From: an uncultured Bacteroidales bacterium
GTDB taxonomy: Bacteria; Bacteroidota; Bacteroidia; Bacteroidales; Barnesiellaceae
Assembly: GCA_949298955.1 (NCBI GenBank)
Contig: CASFYQ010000004.1
Coordinates: forward strand, 62,001 to 126,000
DNA: 64,000 bases
Reading direction: 5' to 3'
Part shown: positions 55,506 through 63,511 of the stretch, piece by piece
How positions within the stretch are numbered: the stretch's first letter is position 1
Layout of the letters: the number at the start of each line of letters is the position of its first letter
Program-made: the position numbers and the translations under genes
The notes under the pieces: generated by a model
What the model saw: the letters and a program-made list of their open reading frames with translations, nothing else
The model's database searches: none
What the model was told of the DNA's origin: nothing

Positions 55506-55541
55506 GGCCAAACAGACCGGGGGCAGGGTCCCCTGTTTGCC
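55506..55541. terminator. Stem-loop between convergent yjjG and the acetyltransferase gene
   Basis: GGC-CAAACAG (55506-55515) pairs with CTGTTTGCC (55533-55541), with an inner GGG/CCC stem. It sits in the 58-base gap between the two gene ends and could serve both strands. Confidence 0.5.
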
Positions 55542-55543
55542 GT

Positions 55544-56173
55544 TTAGCGGAGCGCTTTCTGTGCGCGTCGTTCTTTTTCCTCTTCCCAATCGTAGGAGCG
55601 TTGCCGGTCGGCCTCGGTGACAGGGCGAATGACCCGGCAGGGATTTCCGCCTGCGATGACGTTGGACGGAATATCGGTGGTTACCACGCTGCCGGCGGCG
55701 ATGATGGTGTTGTCGCCGATGGTGACACCGGGTGCGATGGTCACGCCGCCGCAAATCCACACATTGTTGCCGATGGTGATGGGCCAGGCATACTCGAGCC
55801 ATTCGTTGCGTCGCTCCACGTCGGTGGGGTGCCCGGCGGTATAGAGCCCCACGTTGGGGGCGATGAGTACGTTGTCGCCGAAGGTGATGGGAGCCTCGTC
55901 GAGCATCACGCAGTTGTAGTTGGCAAAGAAATTCTGGCCCAAATGAATGTTGTGGCCGTAGTCACACAGGAAAGGCGACACGATGGTGAATCGTTCGGGA
56001 GTGGTGCCCAGTATCTCGCGGAGCAGCCGTTCCCGTTCTTCAATCTGCGAGGGGAGCAGGCGGTGGTTCAGTTCAAAAATCTTGTCGCGGGTCGTTTGTA
56101 GTTTTACGAGCAGTTCGGGAGCAGCTGCATCGTAGAGCAGCCCTTTCTCCATTTTTTCTTGTTCGGTCATCAT
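55544..56173 (-). CDS. maa: Maa/LacA-family sugar O-acetyltransferase
   Basis: The 209-residue product has the maltose/galactoside acetyltransferase layout: an N-terminal helical segment (EKMEKGLLYDAAAPELL...), then left-handed beta-helix hexapeptide repeats (GHNIHLGQNFFANYNC, ITFGDNVLIAPNVG, ITIGNNVWICGGVTIAPGVTIGDNTIIAAGSVVT). The catalytic histidine is in YTAGHPTD, and GNPCRVIR marks the end. It transfers acetyl from acetyl-CoA to a sugar hydroxyl; the natural substrate is usually unclear in this family. Its start (or the Met one codon in) is 6 bases beyond the yigZ stop, so the two are likely co-transcribed. Confidence 0.9.
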   Translation of the reverse strand: MMTEQEKMEKGLLYDAAAPELLVKLQTTRDKIFELNHRLLPSQIEERERLLREILGTTPERFTIVSPFLCDYGHNIHLGQNFFANYNCVMLDEAPITFGDNVLIAPNVGLYTAGHPTDVERRNEWLEYAWPITIGNNVWICGGVTIAPGVTIGDNTIIAAGSVVTTDIPSNVIAGGNPCRVIRPVTEADRQRSYDWEEEKERRAQKALR

Positions 56174-56179
56174 CGAGGG

Positions 56180-56782
56180 TTAAGGTTCGTTCAGGAAATG
56201 CAAGCCGTCGATTTTCAACAGCCGGTTTTTGAGGTTCTCCATGCGGGAGCGGCGCATGCGCAAGGTCATCTCGCAATCCATGTCGAACAGTTGCGAGATG
56301 ATAGTCGGCTCCTCTTCCTTGACGATACGCATCACTTCGTTCATGAGAGGATATTCAAAGCCAAACCGCACCTCGTCTTCGACTTGCCGCTCCACGACTT
56401 CGTTGGCGGCGATGGCTTCGGCAGCCGCCTCGCGGTAGGCTGTGATGAGTCCGCTTGTCCCTAATTTAATGCCTCCGAAATAGCGCACGACGACGATGAG
56501 GATATTGGTGAGACCGGCCGAGTTGATTTGTCCGAGAATGGGTTTCCCTGCCGTGCCCGATGGCTCTCCGTTGTCGTTCGAGCGAAACTGTGTGCGTTCG
56601 TGCCCCAGCATGTAGGCCCAGCACACGTGGCGGGCGTCGTAGTACTCCTTTTGGTATTTTTCGAGTTCCCGTTTCACCTCGTCGACTGTCGATACGGGTA
56701 TGGCAAAGGCAAGGAACTTGCTCATCTTCTCTTTGTAAATTCCTTCCGAGGTGTGCGATATGGTCAGGTAGGTATCGTCCAT
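56180..56782 (-). CDS. yigZ: YigZ/IMPACT-family protein
   Basis: The 200-residue product has the UPF0029/Impact N-terminal domain (ARHVCWAYMLG, FRSNDNGEPSGTAGKPIL, ILIVVVRYFGGIKLGTSGLITAYREAA). A C-terminal DUF1949-like ferredoxin fold follows (about 140-195). Relatives are linked to translation control, but the bacterial function is not settled. The open frame begins with TTG at 56788; ATG 56782 is chosen. The start lies only 7 bases from the hairpin that ends the cyd operon, and a promoter appears to sit inside that hairpin. Confidence 0.88.
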   Translation of the reverse strand: MDDTYLTISHTSEGIYKEKMSKFLAFAIPVSTVDEVKRELEKYQKEYYDARHVCWAYMLGHERTQFRSNDNGEPSGTAGKPILGQINSAGLTNILIVVVRYFGGIKLGTSGLITAYREAAAEAIAANEVVERQVEDEVRFGFEYPLMNEVMRIVKEEEPTIISQLFDMDCEMTLRMRRSRMENLKNRLLKIDGLHFLNEP

Positions 56783-56788
56783 ATACAA

Positions 56789-56824
56789 AAAAAGAGCTTA
56801 CCTCTGCAAAAGTAAGCTCTTTTT
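56789..56824 (-). terminator. Terminator of the cyd operon
   Basis: AAAAAGAGCTTAC (56789-56801) pairs perfectly over 13 bases with GTAAGCTCTTTTT (56812-56824). On the minus strand the stem runs into a T-run. It lies 16 bases after the cydB stop. Confidence 0.75.
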
Positions 56825-56837
56825 GGAGAATATACAA
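56807..56837 (-). promoter_or_regulatory. yigZ promoter embedded in the cyd terminator
   Basis: On the minus strand TTG (56837-56835), 20 bases, then TACTTTTG (56814-56807) match the Bacteroidetes pattern. The -7 box lies in the loop and inner stem of the terminator hairpin. The predicted start near 56803 leaves a leader of about 20 bases to the yigZ ATG. Confidence 0.5.
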
Positions 56838-56840
56838 GAA

Positions 56841-57992
56841 TCAATATTTGTGTTCGTCGCTCTTCATTTCACCTGCGGTGATGGGTTTCTTGTCCATGGC
56901 ACGCCATACGTAGAAGATATAAGCCGCCACAAAGGGGATTAGCAACGACACGGCACTCATGGTTTTCAAGGTAAAAAGGCTCGACGAGCTGTTGTAGATA
57001 GAGAGCGAGCTTTGCATGTCGACAATCGAGGGGTAGTAGGGTGTGTGGTTGTAGCCTGCGATGAAAAAGAGGCTGAGCACCACCAGCACGGTGCCGATGC
57101 CCGAGAACCAAATACCTTGGGTGAAATGGGGGCCGAATGCCGAGCGAATGAGCGCGTAGAGCACCAGTGCGACACCGGCCAGGAACATGACGGCAACCCA
57201 CGGCATCTCGATGAGATTGTAGAAATATTTGTAGGGTCGGGTGAACACCTCGTTCGTAGCCGGGTCGATTTCATAGCCGGTAGCCAGCAGGGTAGAAGCG
57301 ACAAAGATGAGGAAGAGCAGGGCAAAGATGGCTCCGTTGTAAAGAACCTGCATTTTCGAGCGTTCGAAAAGGGTGCCGTCTTTGATGTTGTTCATAAAAT
57401 AGAGGGCGGCTTGGGCACGCGCCAGAAAGAGTACGGTGAGCCCCAACAACAGATTGCGCCCGTTGATTAGAGCTTCGAGCCCGTGACAGCTGTTGGTCCA
57501 GCTGCTGATAACGGGCGCCCCGGTCGTGGTGAGGTTGCTTTTGTCGACCACAAATTCGGCGCCGGTAAAGAATGTCCCCACAGCCACACCCAGCAGCAAG
57601 GGCCCCATTATCCCGTTGATGAGCAGGAAGATGTCGTAGGTCTTTTTGCCCAGGAAATTGCCGCTCTTCGAGCGGTATTCATACGATACGGCTTGTATGA
57701 TAAAGCTGAACAGGATAGCCATCCACAGCCAGTAAGCCCCGCCGAAACTGGTCGAATAGAAAAGGGGAAAAGAGGCGAAGAAGGCTCCGCCGAAGACTAC
57801 GAGCGTGGTGAAGGTAAACTCCCATTTACGCCCCAGCGAATTGACCATCATGCTCTTTTCGAGTTCGTTTTTCCCCATCGTTGCCAACAGCGATTGCCCG
57901 CCCTGCACGAAGAGCAGGAATACCAGAATTGCCCCCAGCAGCGAGATGAGAAACCACCAGTAGTGCTGATAAAATATTTCGTTCAGTTCCAT
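56841..57992 (-). CDS. cydB: Cytochrome bd ubiquinol oxidase subunit II
   Basis: The 383-residue integral membrane protein has about eight or nine hydrophobic segments and the CydB pattern: WWFLISLLGAILVFLLFVQGGQSLL in helix 1, the aromatic-rich GAYWLWMAILFSFIIQAVSYEYRSK, and GVAVGTFFTGAEF. Together with CydA it reduces O2 to water using quinol, which lets anaerobic gut Bacteroidales tolerate nanomolar oxygen. It follows cydA by 8 bases. Confidence 0.94.
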   Translation of the reverse strand: MELNEIFYQHYWWFLISLLGAILVFLLFVQGGQSLLATMGKNELEKSMMVNSLGRKWEFTFTTLVVFGGAFFASFPLFYSTSFGGAYWLWMAILFSFIIQAVSYEYRSKSGNFLGKKTYDIFLLINGIMGPLLLGVAVGTFFTGAEFVVDKSNLTTTGAPVISSWTNSCHGLEALINGRNLLLGLTVLFLARAQAALYFMNNIKDGTLFERSKMQVLYNGAIFALLFLIFVASTLLATGYEIDPATNEVFTRPYKYFYNLIEMPWVAVMFLAGVALVLYALIRSAFGPHFTQGIWFSGIGTVLVVLSLFFIAGYNHTPYYPSIVDMQSSLSIYNSSSSLFTLKTMSAVSLLIPFVAAYIFYVWRAMDKKPITAGEMKSDEHKY

Positions 57993-58000
57993 AGTGCTTG

Positions 58001-59554
58001 TTATTTTTGTTCGGTTCCTTTTTTAATTTGTTTCAGCATGATGCCCACCTCGGCGATGAGCAGTATGGTAAAGAGGGCGGCAAACAACCAGAAGGTGGTT
58101 TGTACCGAGGCCACCTCGATGTTCGATATGGCAGCGAACGTGGGCATGATGTCCTGTATCACCCACGGTTGGCGTCCCATTTCGGCGACAATCCACCCCG
58201 CTTCCAGGCATACATATCCCAGCGGGATAGTCCATACGGCTACCCACAGTAGCCATTTGAGCCGAGGCAGTTTCTCTTTGTAGGAGAGAATGAGTATAAG
58301 TATGAAGAAGAGGAGGAAATACCCTCCCAGGATAATCATGATGTGGAACGAATAGAAGACAAACGGCACATGGGGTATGAGCTGCTCTACCGAGTCGATG
58401 TAGCCGTAGCCGAAATACTCATAGTTGGCATCGAGTCGGGCACGGGCTTCGTTCATGGCCGTGGTGTCGTTGGCCTGTCGGGCCGTATTGAAATCGGCCA
58501 GGGCGGCAATAGCCAGCCGGCCGCGCTCCATCTTCTCTTGGGCCGAGAGGGCGATAATCTCCTCGCCTTTGAGATTCTTGTCGGTATACCCCCCGTCGAT
58601 GATGTCGTTGATGCCCGGCACGAATCCGTCGGCCTGGCGGGTTGCCAGTATGGAGAGCAGCTTGGGAATGGGTATGTCGAAAAGGAACTCCTTCTCGTCG
58701 TTGTCGAACTTTTTGTTGGGGTTGAGAATACCGAAAGCAATCAGTTCCTGCCCCTCCGTGCCGTGATAGATGCCTTCCATGGCGGCCAGTTTCATAGGCT
58801 GTTTCTCGGCCACCTGGTAGGCCGACCCGTCGCCGGTATAAGCCACGATGAGGGTGCCGGCCAGCCCTACCCAGGCTCCTACACGTATGCTTTGCTTGGC
58901 CAGGAAATTTTCCCGGTTTTTAAGCAGATACCATGCGCTGATGCCTACCACGAATATGCCGCCCAGTACCCAGCCGGCCGATACGGCATGGAAAAACTTG
59001 TTCACGGCCACCGGCGAGAGCACCAGGGCCCAAAAGTCGTCCATCACGTTGCGGGCGGTCTCGGGGTCGAACTGCATGCCCACGGGATATTGCATCCACG
59101 AGTTGGCTACCAATATCCACAGTGCGCTTATCGAGGCGCCTATGGCGGTGAGCCAGGTCGATGCCAGGTGGAACCGTTTGCTCACTTTGTTCCAGCCGAA
59201 GAACATCACGGCGATGAAAGTCGCTTCCATGAAAAAGGCCATGATGCCCTCGATGGCGAGCGGAGCTCCGAATATGTCGCCCACGAACCAACTGTAATTC
59301 GACCAGTTGGTCCCGAACTGAAATTCGAGAATGATACCGGTGGCCACTCCGATGGCAAAGTTGACTCCGAAGAGGGTCATCCAGTATTTGGTAATGGTTT
59401 TCCAGCGTTCGTCGCCGGTGCGGTAATAAATAGTTTCCATGATACCCACAATGACGCCCAGCCCCAGAGTGAGGGGAACGAACAGCCAGTGGTAGATGGC
59501 GGTGAGAGCAAACTGTGCCCTCGACCAATCGACGAGAGTGAATAGATCGTTCAT
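58001..59554 (-). CDS. cydA: Cytochrome bd ubiquinol oxidase subunit I
   Basis: The 517-residue subunit holds all three haems. Visible landmarks are RAQFALTAIYHWLFVPLTLG with His22 (the haem b595/d ligand), EGIMAFFMEATFIAVMFFGW, the histidine in NKFFHAVSAGWVLGG (haem b558), the quinol-loop region after GDGSAYQVAEKQPMKLAAMEG, and the C-terminal GWIVAEMGRQPW. It overlaps the DUF4492 gene by 4 bases upstream and is 8 bases from cydB, so all three form one operon. Confidence 0.95.
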   Translation of the reverse strand: MNDLFTLVDWSRAQFALTAIYHWLFVPLTLGLGVIVGIMETIYYRTGDERWKTITKYWMTLFGVNFAIGVATGIILEFQFGTNWSNYSWFVGDIFGAPLAIEGIMAFFMEATFIAVMFFGWNKVSKRFHLASTWLTAIGASISALWILVANSWMQYPVGMQFDPETARNVMDDFWALVLSPVAVNKFFHAVSAGWVLGGIFVVGISAWYLLKNRENFLAKQSIRVGAWVGLAGTLIVAYTGDGSAYQVAEKQPMKLAAMEGIYHGTEGQELIAFGILNPNKKFDNDEKEFLFDIPIPKLLSILATRQADGFVPGINDIIDGGYTDKNLKGEEIIALSAQEKMERGRLAIAALADFNTARQANDTTAMNEARARLDANYEYFGYGYIDSVEQLIPHVPFVFYSFHIMIILGGYFLLFFILILILSYKEKLPRLKWLLWVAVWTIPLGYVCLEAGWIVAEMGRQPWVIQDIMPTFAAISNIEVASVQTTFWLFAALFTILLIAEVGIMLKQIKKGTEQK

Positions 59555-59820
59555 GGTTCTTGAGATTGTTGTTGGTGAGAATTATTGGGATTGGTTAGGT
59601 TTTCGATGACGGCGTTGGCCCGCTCTTCGTCGGTGTCGAACCGCTGTTGCAGAATATCGGGAAAAAAGAAAAGCTTGAGAATGAAAAACAGGATAAACAA
59701 CTTGATGAGGATAATCGCCCAAAGCGTTTTCCCCAAAGTCATTCCTCGGAATCCTTCGAGATAAAACCGCCATATGCGCAGCAAGACGGGGGCGTTTTTC
59801 ATGGCTTTGTTTCCTTCCAT
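59551..59820 (-). CDS. DUF4492 small membrane protein of the cyd operon
   Basis: The 89-residue product has one long hydrophobic segment (about residues 33-55: LWAIILIKLFILFFILKLFF) and polar ends, with an N- and Q-rich tail. It resembles DUF4492 proteins, commonly encoded just before cydA in Bacteroidetes. An assembly or accessory role for the oxidase, comparable to CydX, is suggested by position only. MKNAPVL at 59802 is an alternative start. Confidence 0.8.
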   Translation of the reverse strand: MEGNKAMKNAPVLLRIWRFYLEGFRGMTLGKTLWAIILIKLFILFFILKLFFFPDILQQRFDTDEERANAVIENLTNPNNSHQQQSQEP

Positions 59821-60003
59821 GCCGTAGTGTGTTGTTCGTTTGACGAAAAGTTTTTACAATATTCGGGAAAATTTGTGACTGTTACAAATTTATAATTGTT
59901 ATTTTTACAATGAGACCGATAGTTTTTGGGTGTAACGGCCGGAATAGCGGTTTGGTTTGAAATAAAATCTGCGAAAAAATAGAATCGTATCGATAATTTG
60001 TGC

Positions 60004-60011
60004 TACCTTTG
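60004..60011 (+). promoter_or_regulatory. -7 element upstream of the cobalamin riboswitch
   Basis: TACCTTTG matches TAnnTTTG, with no clear -33. It starts the riboswitch RNA at about 60015. The rest of the 59821-60003 gap is AT-rich and contains a minus-strand -7 box (TAAATTTG, 59892-59885) that may drive the cyd operon; nothing else was seen there. Confidence 0.5.
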
Positions 60012-60190
60012 TACCGCATTGGTTTCGAACCCCCGTCCGGGGCGTAGAATGAAAAGGGAATCGGGTGAGAATCCCGAACAGTCCCGCTGCTGTAAGCTCC
60101 CATAGAGGTGCCGAGAATACTTGCAAGCCACTGATTATGACGATTGGGAAGGCCTCGGTTACCGGAGTAAGTCAGAAGACCTGCCATGCT
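60012..60190 (+). promoter_or_regulatory. Cobalamin riboswitch (adenosylcobalamin-type aptamer)
   Basis: The conserved core appears in order: AAAAGGGAATCGGGTGAGAA (from 60053), TCCCGAACAGTCCCGCTGCTG (as separate P4-P6 pieces), the B12-box GCCACTG at 60127-60133, GGGAAGGC, and GTAAGTCAGAAGACCTGCC at 60167-60185. The downstream 125 bases before btuB contain an AGCT..AGCT stem but no T-run, so control of translation rather than termination is the likelier mode. Bound cobalamin would shut off the btuB operon. Confidence 0.92.
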
Positions 60191-60317
60191 TTGTGTCATT
60201 AGCTTTCGGGGGGTAGAGCTTGTGAATCTGCGGAACGGGTGAACACACACGCGTCCGCCTGTTTGCATTAAAACCGGTTTTCGATTCCCGTCCGAGGCTG
60301 TTAAAAACAATAGTCCG

Positions 60318-62336
60318 ATGGAAAGACTTTGTCGTAAGACGACTTTGGTGTGTGTGGCGGTGATGTTGCTGTCTGGCTTGTCGGGACAGGCACGGGCCGG
60401 CGCGCTTTCGTCGTCCGATTCGATACAGGCTCAATCGCTGGGCGAGGTGATGGTCACCGCCAACCGATACAGCGAGGTGATTCCCTCCCAAAAACTCGCA
60501 GGCAAGGAGTTGCAGGCTCTCAACAGTTTTTCGGTGGCCGATGCCATACGATACTTTTCGGGTATCCAGATTAAAGATTACGGCGGTGTGGGCGGTTTGA
60601 AGACCGTCAACATTCGCAGCATGGGCACCAACCACATGGGGGTCTATTACAACGGCATTCAGTTGGGCAATGCCCAAAACGGGCAGGTGGATTTGGGTAA
60701 ATTCTCGCTCGAGAATATCGAGGAGATTTCGCTCTACAACGGGCAGAAGAGCGAGATATTCCAGTCGGCCCGCGAGTTTGGATCGGCCGGCTCCATCTAC
60801 CTCACGACCCGCCGCCCCAAATTTAAACCCGGCGAGAAATCACACCTGAAAGCCTCGCTGAAAACCGGCTCGTTCGATCTTGTCAATCCCTCGGTTCTCT
60901 TCGAATACAAACTCAGCGAGAGCGTGAGCATGACGTTCAACAGCGAGTGGACCAATTCGAGCGGCAAGTACAAGTTCCGCTACAAGCGGGTTACCCCTTC
61001 GGGCGAGGTGGCCTACGATACCACGGCCACCCGGCAGAACGGCGACATCGATGCCGTGCGTTTCGAGGGGGGCTTGCAGGGGTATCTGCCCAACGGTTCG
61101 TGGAAGGCATACGTGTATCATTACAGCTCCGAGCGGGGTATCCCCGGAGCCATTGTCAACAACGTGTGGCGCAACGGCGAGCGGCTGTGGGATCGCAACA
61201 CTTTTGTACAAGGCGTCTACCAGCAGGACATCACTCGCAAGTACGCTATCAAGGTCAATGCCAAATATGCCTTCGACTACACCCACTACATGAACAACGA
61301 CGACAAACTCATGCAGGTCGACAACCACTACAAGCAGCGCGAGGTCTATGTCTCGCTGGCCAACAAGTATTCGATTCTGCACAACTGGGACGTGTCGGTG
61401 GCTTACGATATGCAGTGGAACGGCCTGTCGGAGTATATGTCGGCCAGCCGTTATACCCATTGGATTTCGGCGGCGACCGCTTTCTCGCTGGCCGACCGTC
61501 TCAAAATGCAGGCCAGCGTGCTGGCTACCTTGGTCGACGAAACGGCCGAAGGGAAGGACAAAGCTCCCGGCAAGAGCAAGGTGACCCCCGCTATTTTCAT
61601 TTCGTACCAGCCGTTGAAACGATACAACTGGGTACTGCGGGCTTTCTACAAGCAGATTTATCGCATGCCCACCTTCAACGACCTCTATTATACCGATATG
61701 GGAAATGCGGATTTGAAGCCCGAGAGTGCTACTCAGTATAACGTGGGGTTTACCTATGCCGTCGCCCCCAAGACGGGATTCCTGTCGGGGTTTCATACCG
61801 GAGTCGATGCCTACTACAATCTGGTGAAAGACAAGATTATCGCCTATCCCAAGGGTCAGCAGTTCCGCTGGACCATGCTTAATCTCGGGAAAGTCGACAT
61901 ACGGGGCATCGACGTGCAGGCCACGGCCACCTTCCGCCTGCCTCTCGAAATCGGGTTGATGACCAAGGTGCAGTACACCTATCAGGAGGCCATCGACATC
62001 ACCAGCCCCAGCGACAACTATTATCGCAACCAGATACCCTATATCCCCTGGCACAGCGGCTCGGCGATATTGGGCCTTACCTATAAGGACTGGGGCCTCA
62101 ATTACAGTTTTGTCTATGTGGGCGAGCGTTACAACCAGCAAGAGAATATCGAGTATAACTATGTGCAGCCGTGGTACACGAGCGATATTTCACTGGTAAA
62201 GTCGTTTAAAATCAAGGCTGTGTCGCTTAAAGTGACGGCCGAAATCAACAATGTGTTTGACCAGGCATACGACGTGGTGCTCAATTATCCCATGCCTATG
62301 CGTAATTATCGACTGGGAATAGCCATCGAGTTATGA
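60318..62336 (+). CDS. btuB: BtuB-like TonB-dependent cobalamin receptor
   Basis: The 672-residue outer-membrane receptor has a signal peptide (LCRKTTLVCVAVMLLSGLSG...). A TonB-box-like start (SLGEVMVTANR), a plug domain at about 50-165 (IRYFSGIQIKDYGGVGGLKTVNIRSMG, VYYNGIQLGNAQNGQVDLG, GSAGSIYLTTRRP) and a 22-strand barrel ending in YRLGIAIEL follow. It lacks the SusC-type N-terminal domain. The riboswitch directly upstream and the BtuG-like gene overlapping its stop make vitamin B12 the ligand with good confidence. Confidence 0.93.
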   Translation: MERLCRKTTLVCVAVMLLSGLSGQARAGALSSSDSIQAQSLGEVMVTANRYSEVIPSQKLAGKELQALNSFSVADAIRYFSGIQIKDYGGVGGLKTVNIRSMGTNHMGVYYNGIQLGNAQNGQVDLGKFSLENIEEISLYNGQKSEIFQSAREFGSAGSIYLTTRRPKFKPGEKSHLKASLKTGSFDLVNPSVLFEYKLSESVSMTFNSEWTNSSGKYKFRYKRVTPSGEVAYDTTATRQNGDIDAVRFEGGLQGYLPNGSWKAYVYHYSSERGIPGAIVNNVWRNGERLWDRNTFVQGVYQQDITRKYAIKVNAKYAFDYTHYMNNDDKLMQVDNHYKQREVYVSLANKYSILHNWDVSVAYDMQWNGLSEYMSASRYTHWISAATAFSLADRLKMQASVLATLVDETAEGKDKAPGKSKVTPAIFISYQPLKRYNWVLRAFYKQIYRMPTFNDLYYTDMGNADLKPESATQYNVGFTYAVAPKTGFLSGFHTGVDAYYNLVKDKIIAYPKGQQFRWTMLNLGKVDIRGIDVQATATFRLPLEIGLMTKVQYTYQEAIDITSPSDNYYRNQIPYIPWHSGSAILGLTYKDWGLNYSFVYVGERYNQQENIEYNYVQPWYTSDISLVKSFKIKAVSLKVTAEINNVFDQAYDVVLNYPMPMRNYRLGIAIEL

Positions 62337-63505
62337 CAATGAAACTCTTTTCGAAACATATAATCCCCTGGGTGTTGCTGGCAACGGTCTTGCTGGTCGT
62401 CTCGTGCCGGGAGGACGATGTGATAGTCCTCACCGAGTATGAGCCGTTGCCCATGCTCGACAGCCTCTCCTCCTTTTCGGGACTCTATCTGCTCAATGAG
62501 GGCAATATGGGCTCCAACAAATGCACGCTCGATTTTGTCGATTTCGTGCAGGGACAATATGCCCGCAACCTCTACGCCGAGCGTAATCCCAATGTAGTGA
62601 AAGAGTTGGGCGACGTGGGGAACGATATAGAGATATACGGCTCCAAGATGTATGCCGTCATCAACTGTTCGCACAAGGTCGAGGTGCTCGACGCCCGCAC
62701 CTGCAAGCGGCTGGGTCAGGTCGACATACCCAACTGCCGCTACGTCGCTTTCGACGGCGGCTATGCCTATGTGTCGGCCTATGTGGGACCGGTAGGTATC
62801 GACCCCAACGCGCAACTGGGTGCTGTCTTCCAAGTCGATACGGCTACCCTCGAAATAACGGCCGAGGTGACGGTGGGCTATCAGCCCGATGAATTGCTGG
62901 TGCAGGACGGCTTTATCTATGTGGCAAACTCGGGCGGTTATCGCAAGCCCGACTACGACTATACGGTTTCGGTCATCGATATTGCCACGATGACCCAAAT
63001 ACGCAAGATCCCCGTGGGGATAAACCTGCACCGTATCCGGGCCGACCGCTACGGCAAGCTGTGGGTCTCCTCGCGTGGCGATTCCAAGTCGGTGCCTTCG
63101 CGCCTCTTCGTGTTGGAGAAAGACAAGCGCACCGGCCGCATGGAGGTGAGCGACACGCTCGATATCCCGTGCAGCGAGATGGAGATTTGCGGCGATTCGC
63201 TTTATTTGTACAGCGTGGCGTGGAGCGATGCGTCGCAGGAAAACAGAGTGACCTACGGCATTGTCGATGTGCGCACCGGCGAGTTGCTCTCCGACAACTT
63301 TATCAAGGACGGCACCGAGGCCGATATAGAGATTCCCTACGGCTTGAAGGTGAATCCCGAGAATGGCGACATCTACGTGACCGATGCCAAAAATTATGTC
63401 TCGAGCGGCAACCTGTTGTGCTACGGCCGCGACGGCAAGCTCAAATGGAAGGTGCGTACCGGCGACATACCGGCACACATGGCTTTTTTGAAGAAAAACA
63501 ACTAA
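62333..63505 (+). CDS. btuG: BtuG-like surface B12-binding lipoprotein
   Basis: The 390-residue lipoprotein has Cys25 in VVSC. The rest reads as a seven-bladed beta-propeller: FSGLYLLNEGNMGSNKCTLDFVDF, GNDIEIYGSKMYAVIN, VEVLDARTCKRLGQVDIPN, VTVGYQPDELLVQDGFIYVANSGG and similar blades. BtuG of Bacteroides thetaiotaomicron is a propeller that holds cobalamin with extreme affinity and hands it to BtuB; this protein fits that type by fold and position. ATG 62333 overlaps the btuB stop by 4 bases; ATG 62339 is an alternative. Confidence 0.88.
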   Translation: MTMKLFSKHIIPWVLLATVLLVVSCREDDVIVLTEYEPLPMLDSLSSFSGLYLLNEGNMGSNKCTLDFVDFVQGQYARNLYAERNPNVVKELGDVGNDIEIYGSKMYAVINCSHKVEVLDARTCKRLGQVDIPNCRYVAFDGGYAYVSAYVGPVGIDPNAQLGAVFQVDTATLEITAEVTVGYQPDELLVQDGFIYVANSGGYRKPDYDYTVSVIDIATMTQIRKIPVGINLHRIRADRYGKLWVSSRGDSKSVPSRLFVLEKDKRTGRMEVSDTLDIPCSEMEICGDSLYLYSVAWSDASQENRVTYGIVDVRTGELLSDNFIKDGTEADIEIPYGLKVNPENGDIYVTDAKNYVSSGNLLCYGRDGKLKWKVRTGDIPAHMAFLKKNN

Positions 63506-63511
63506 CAGGAT

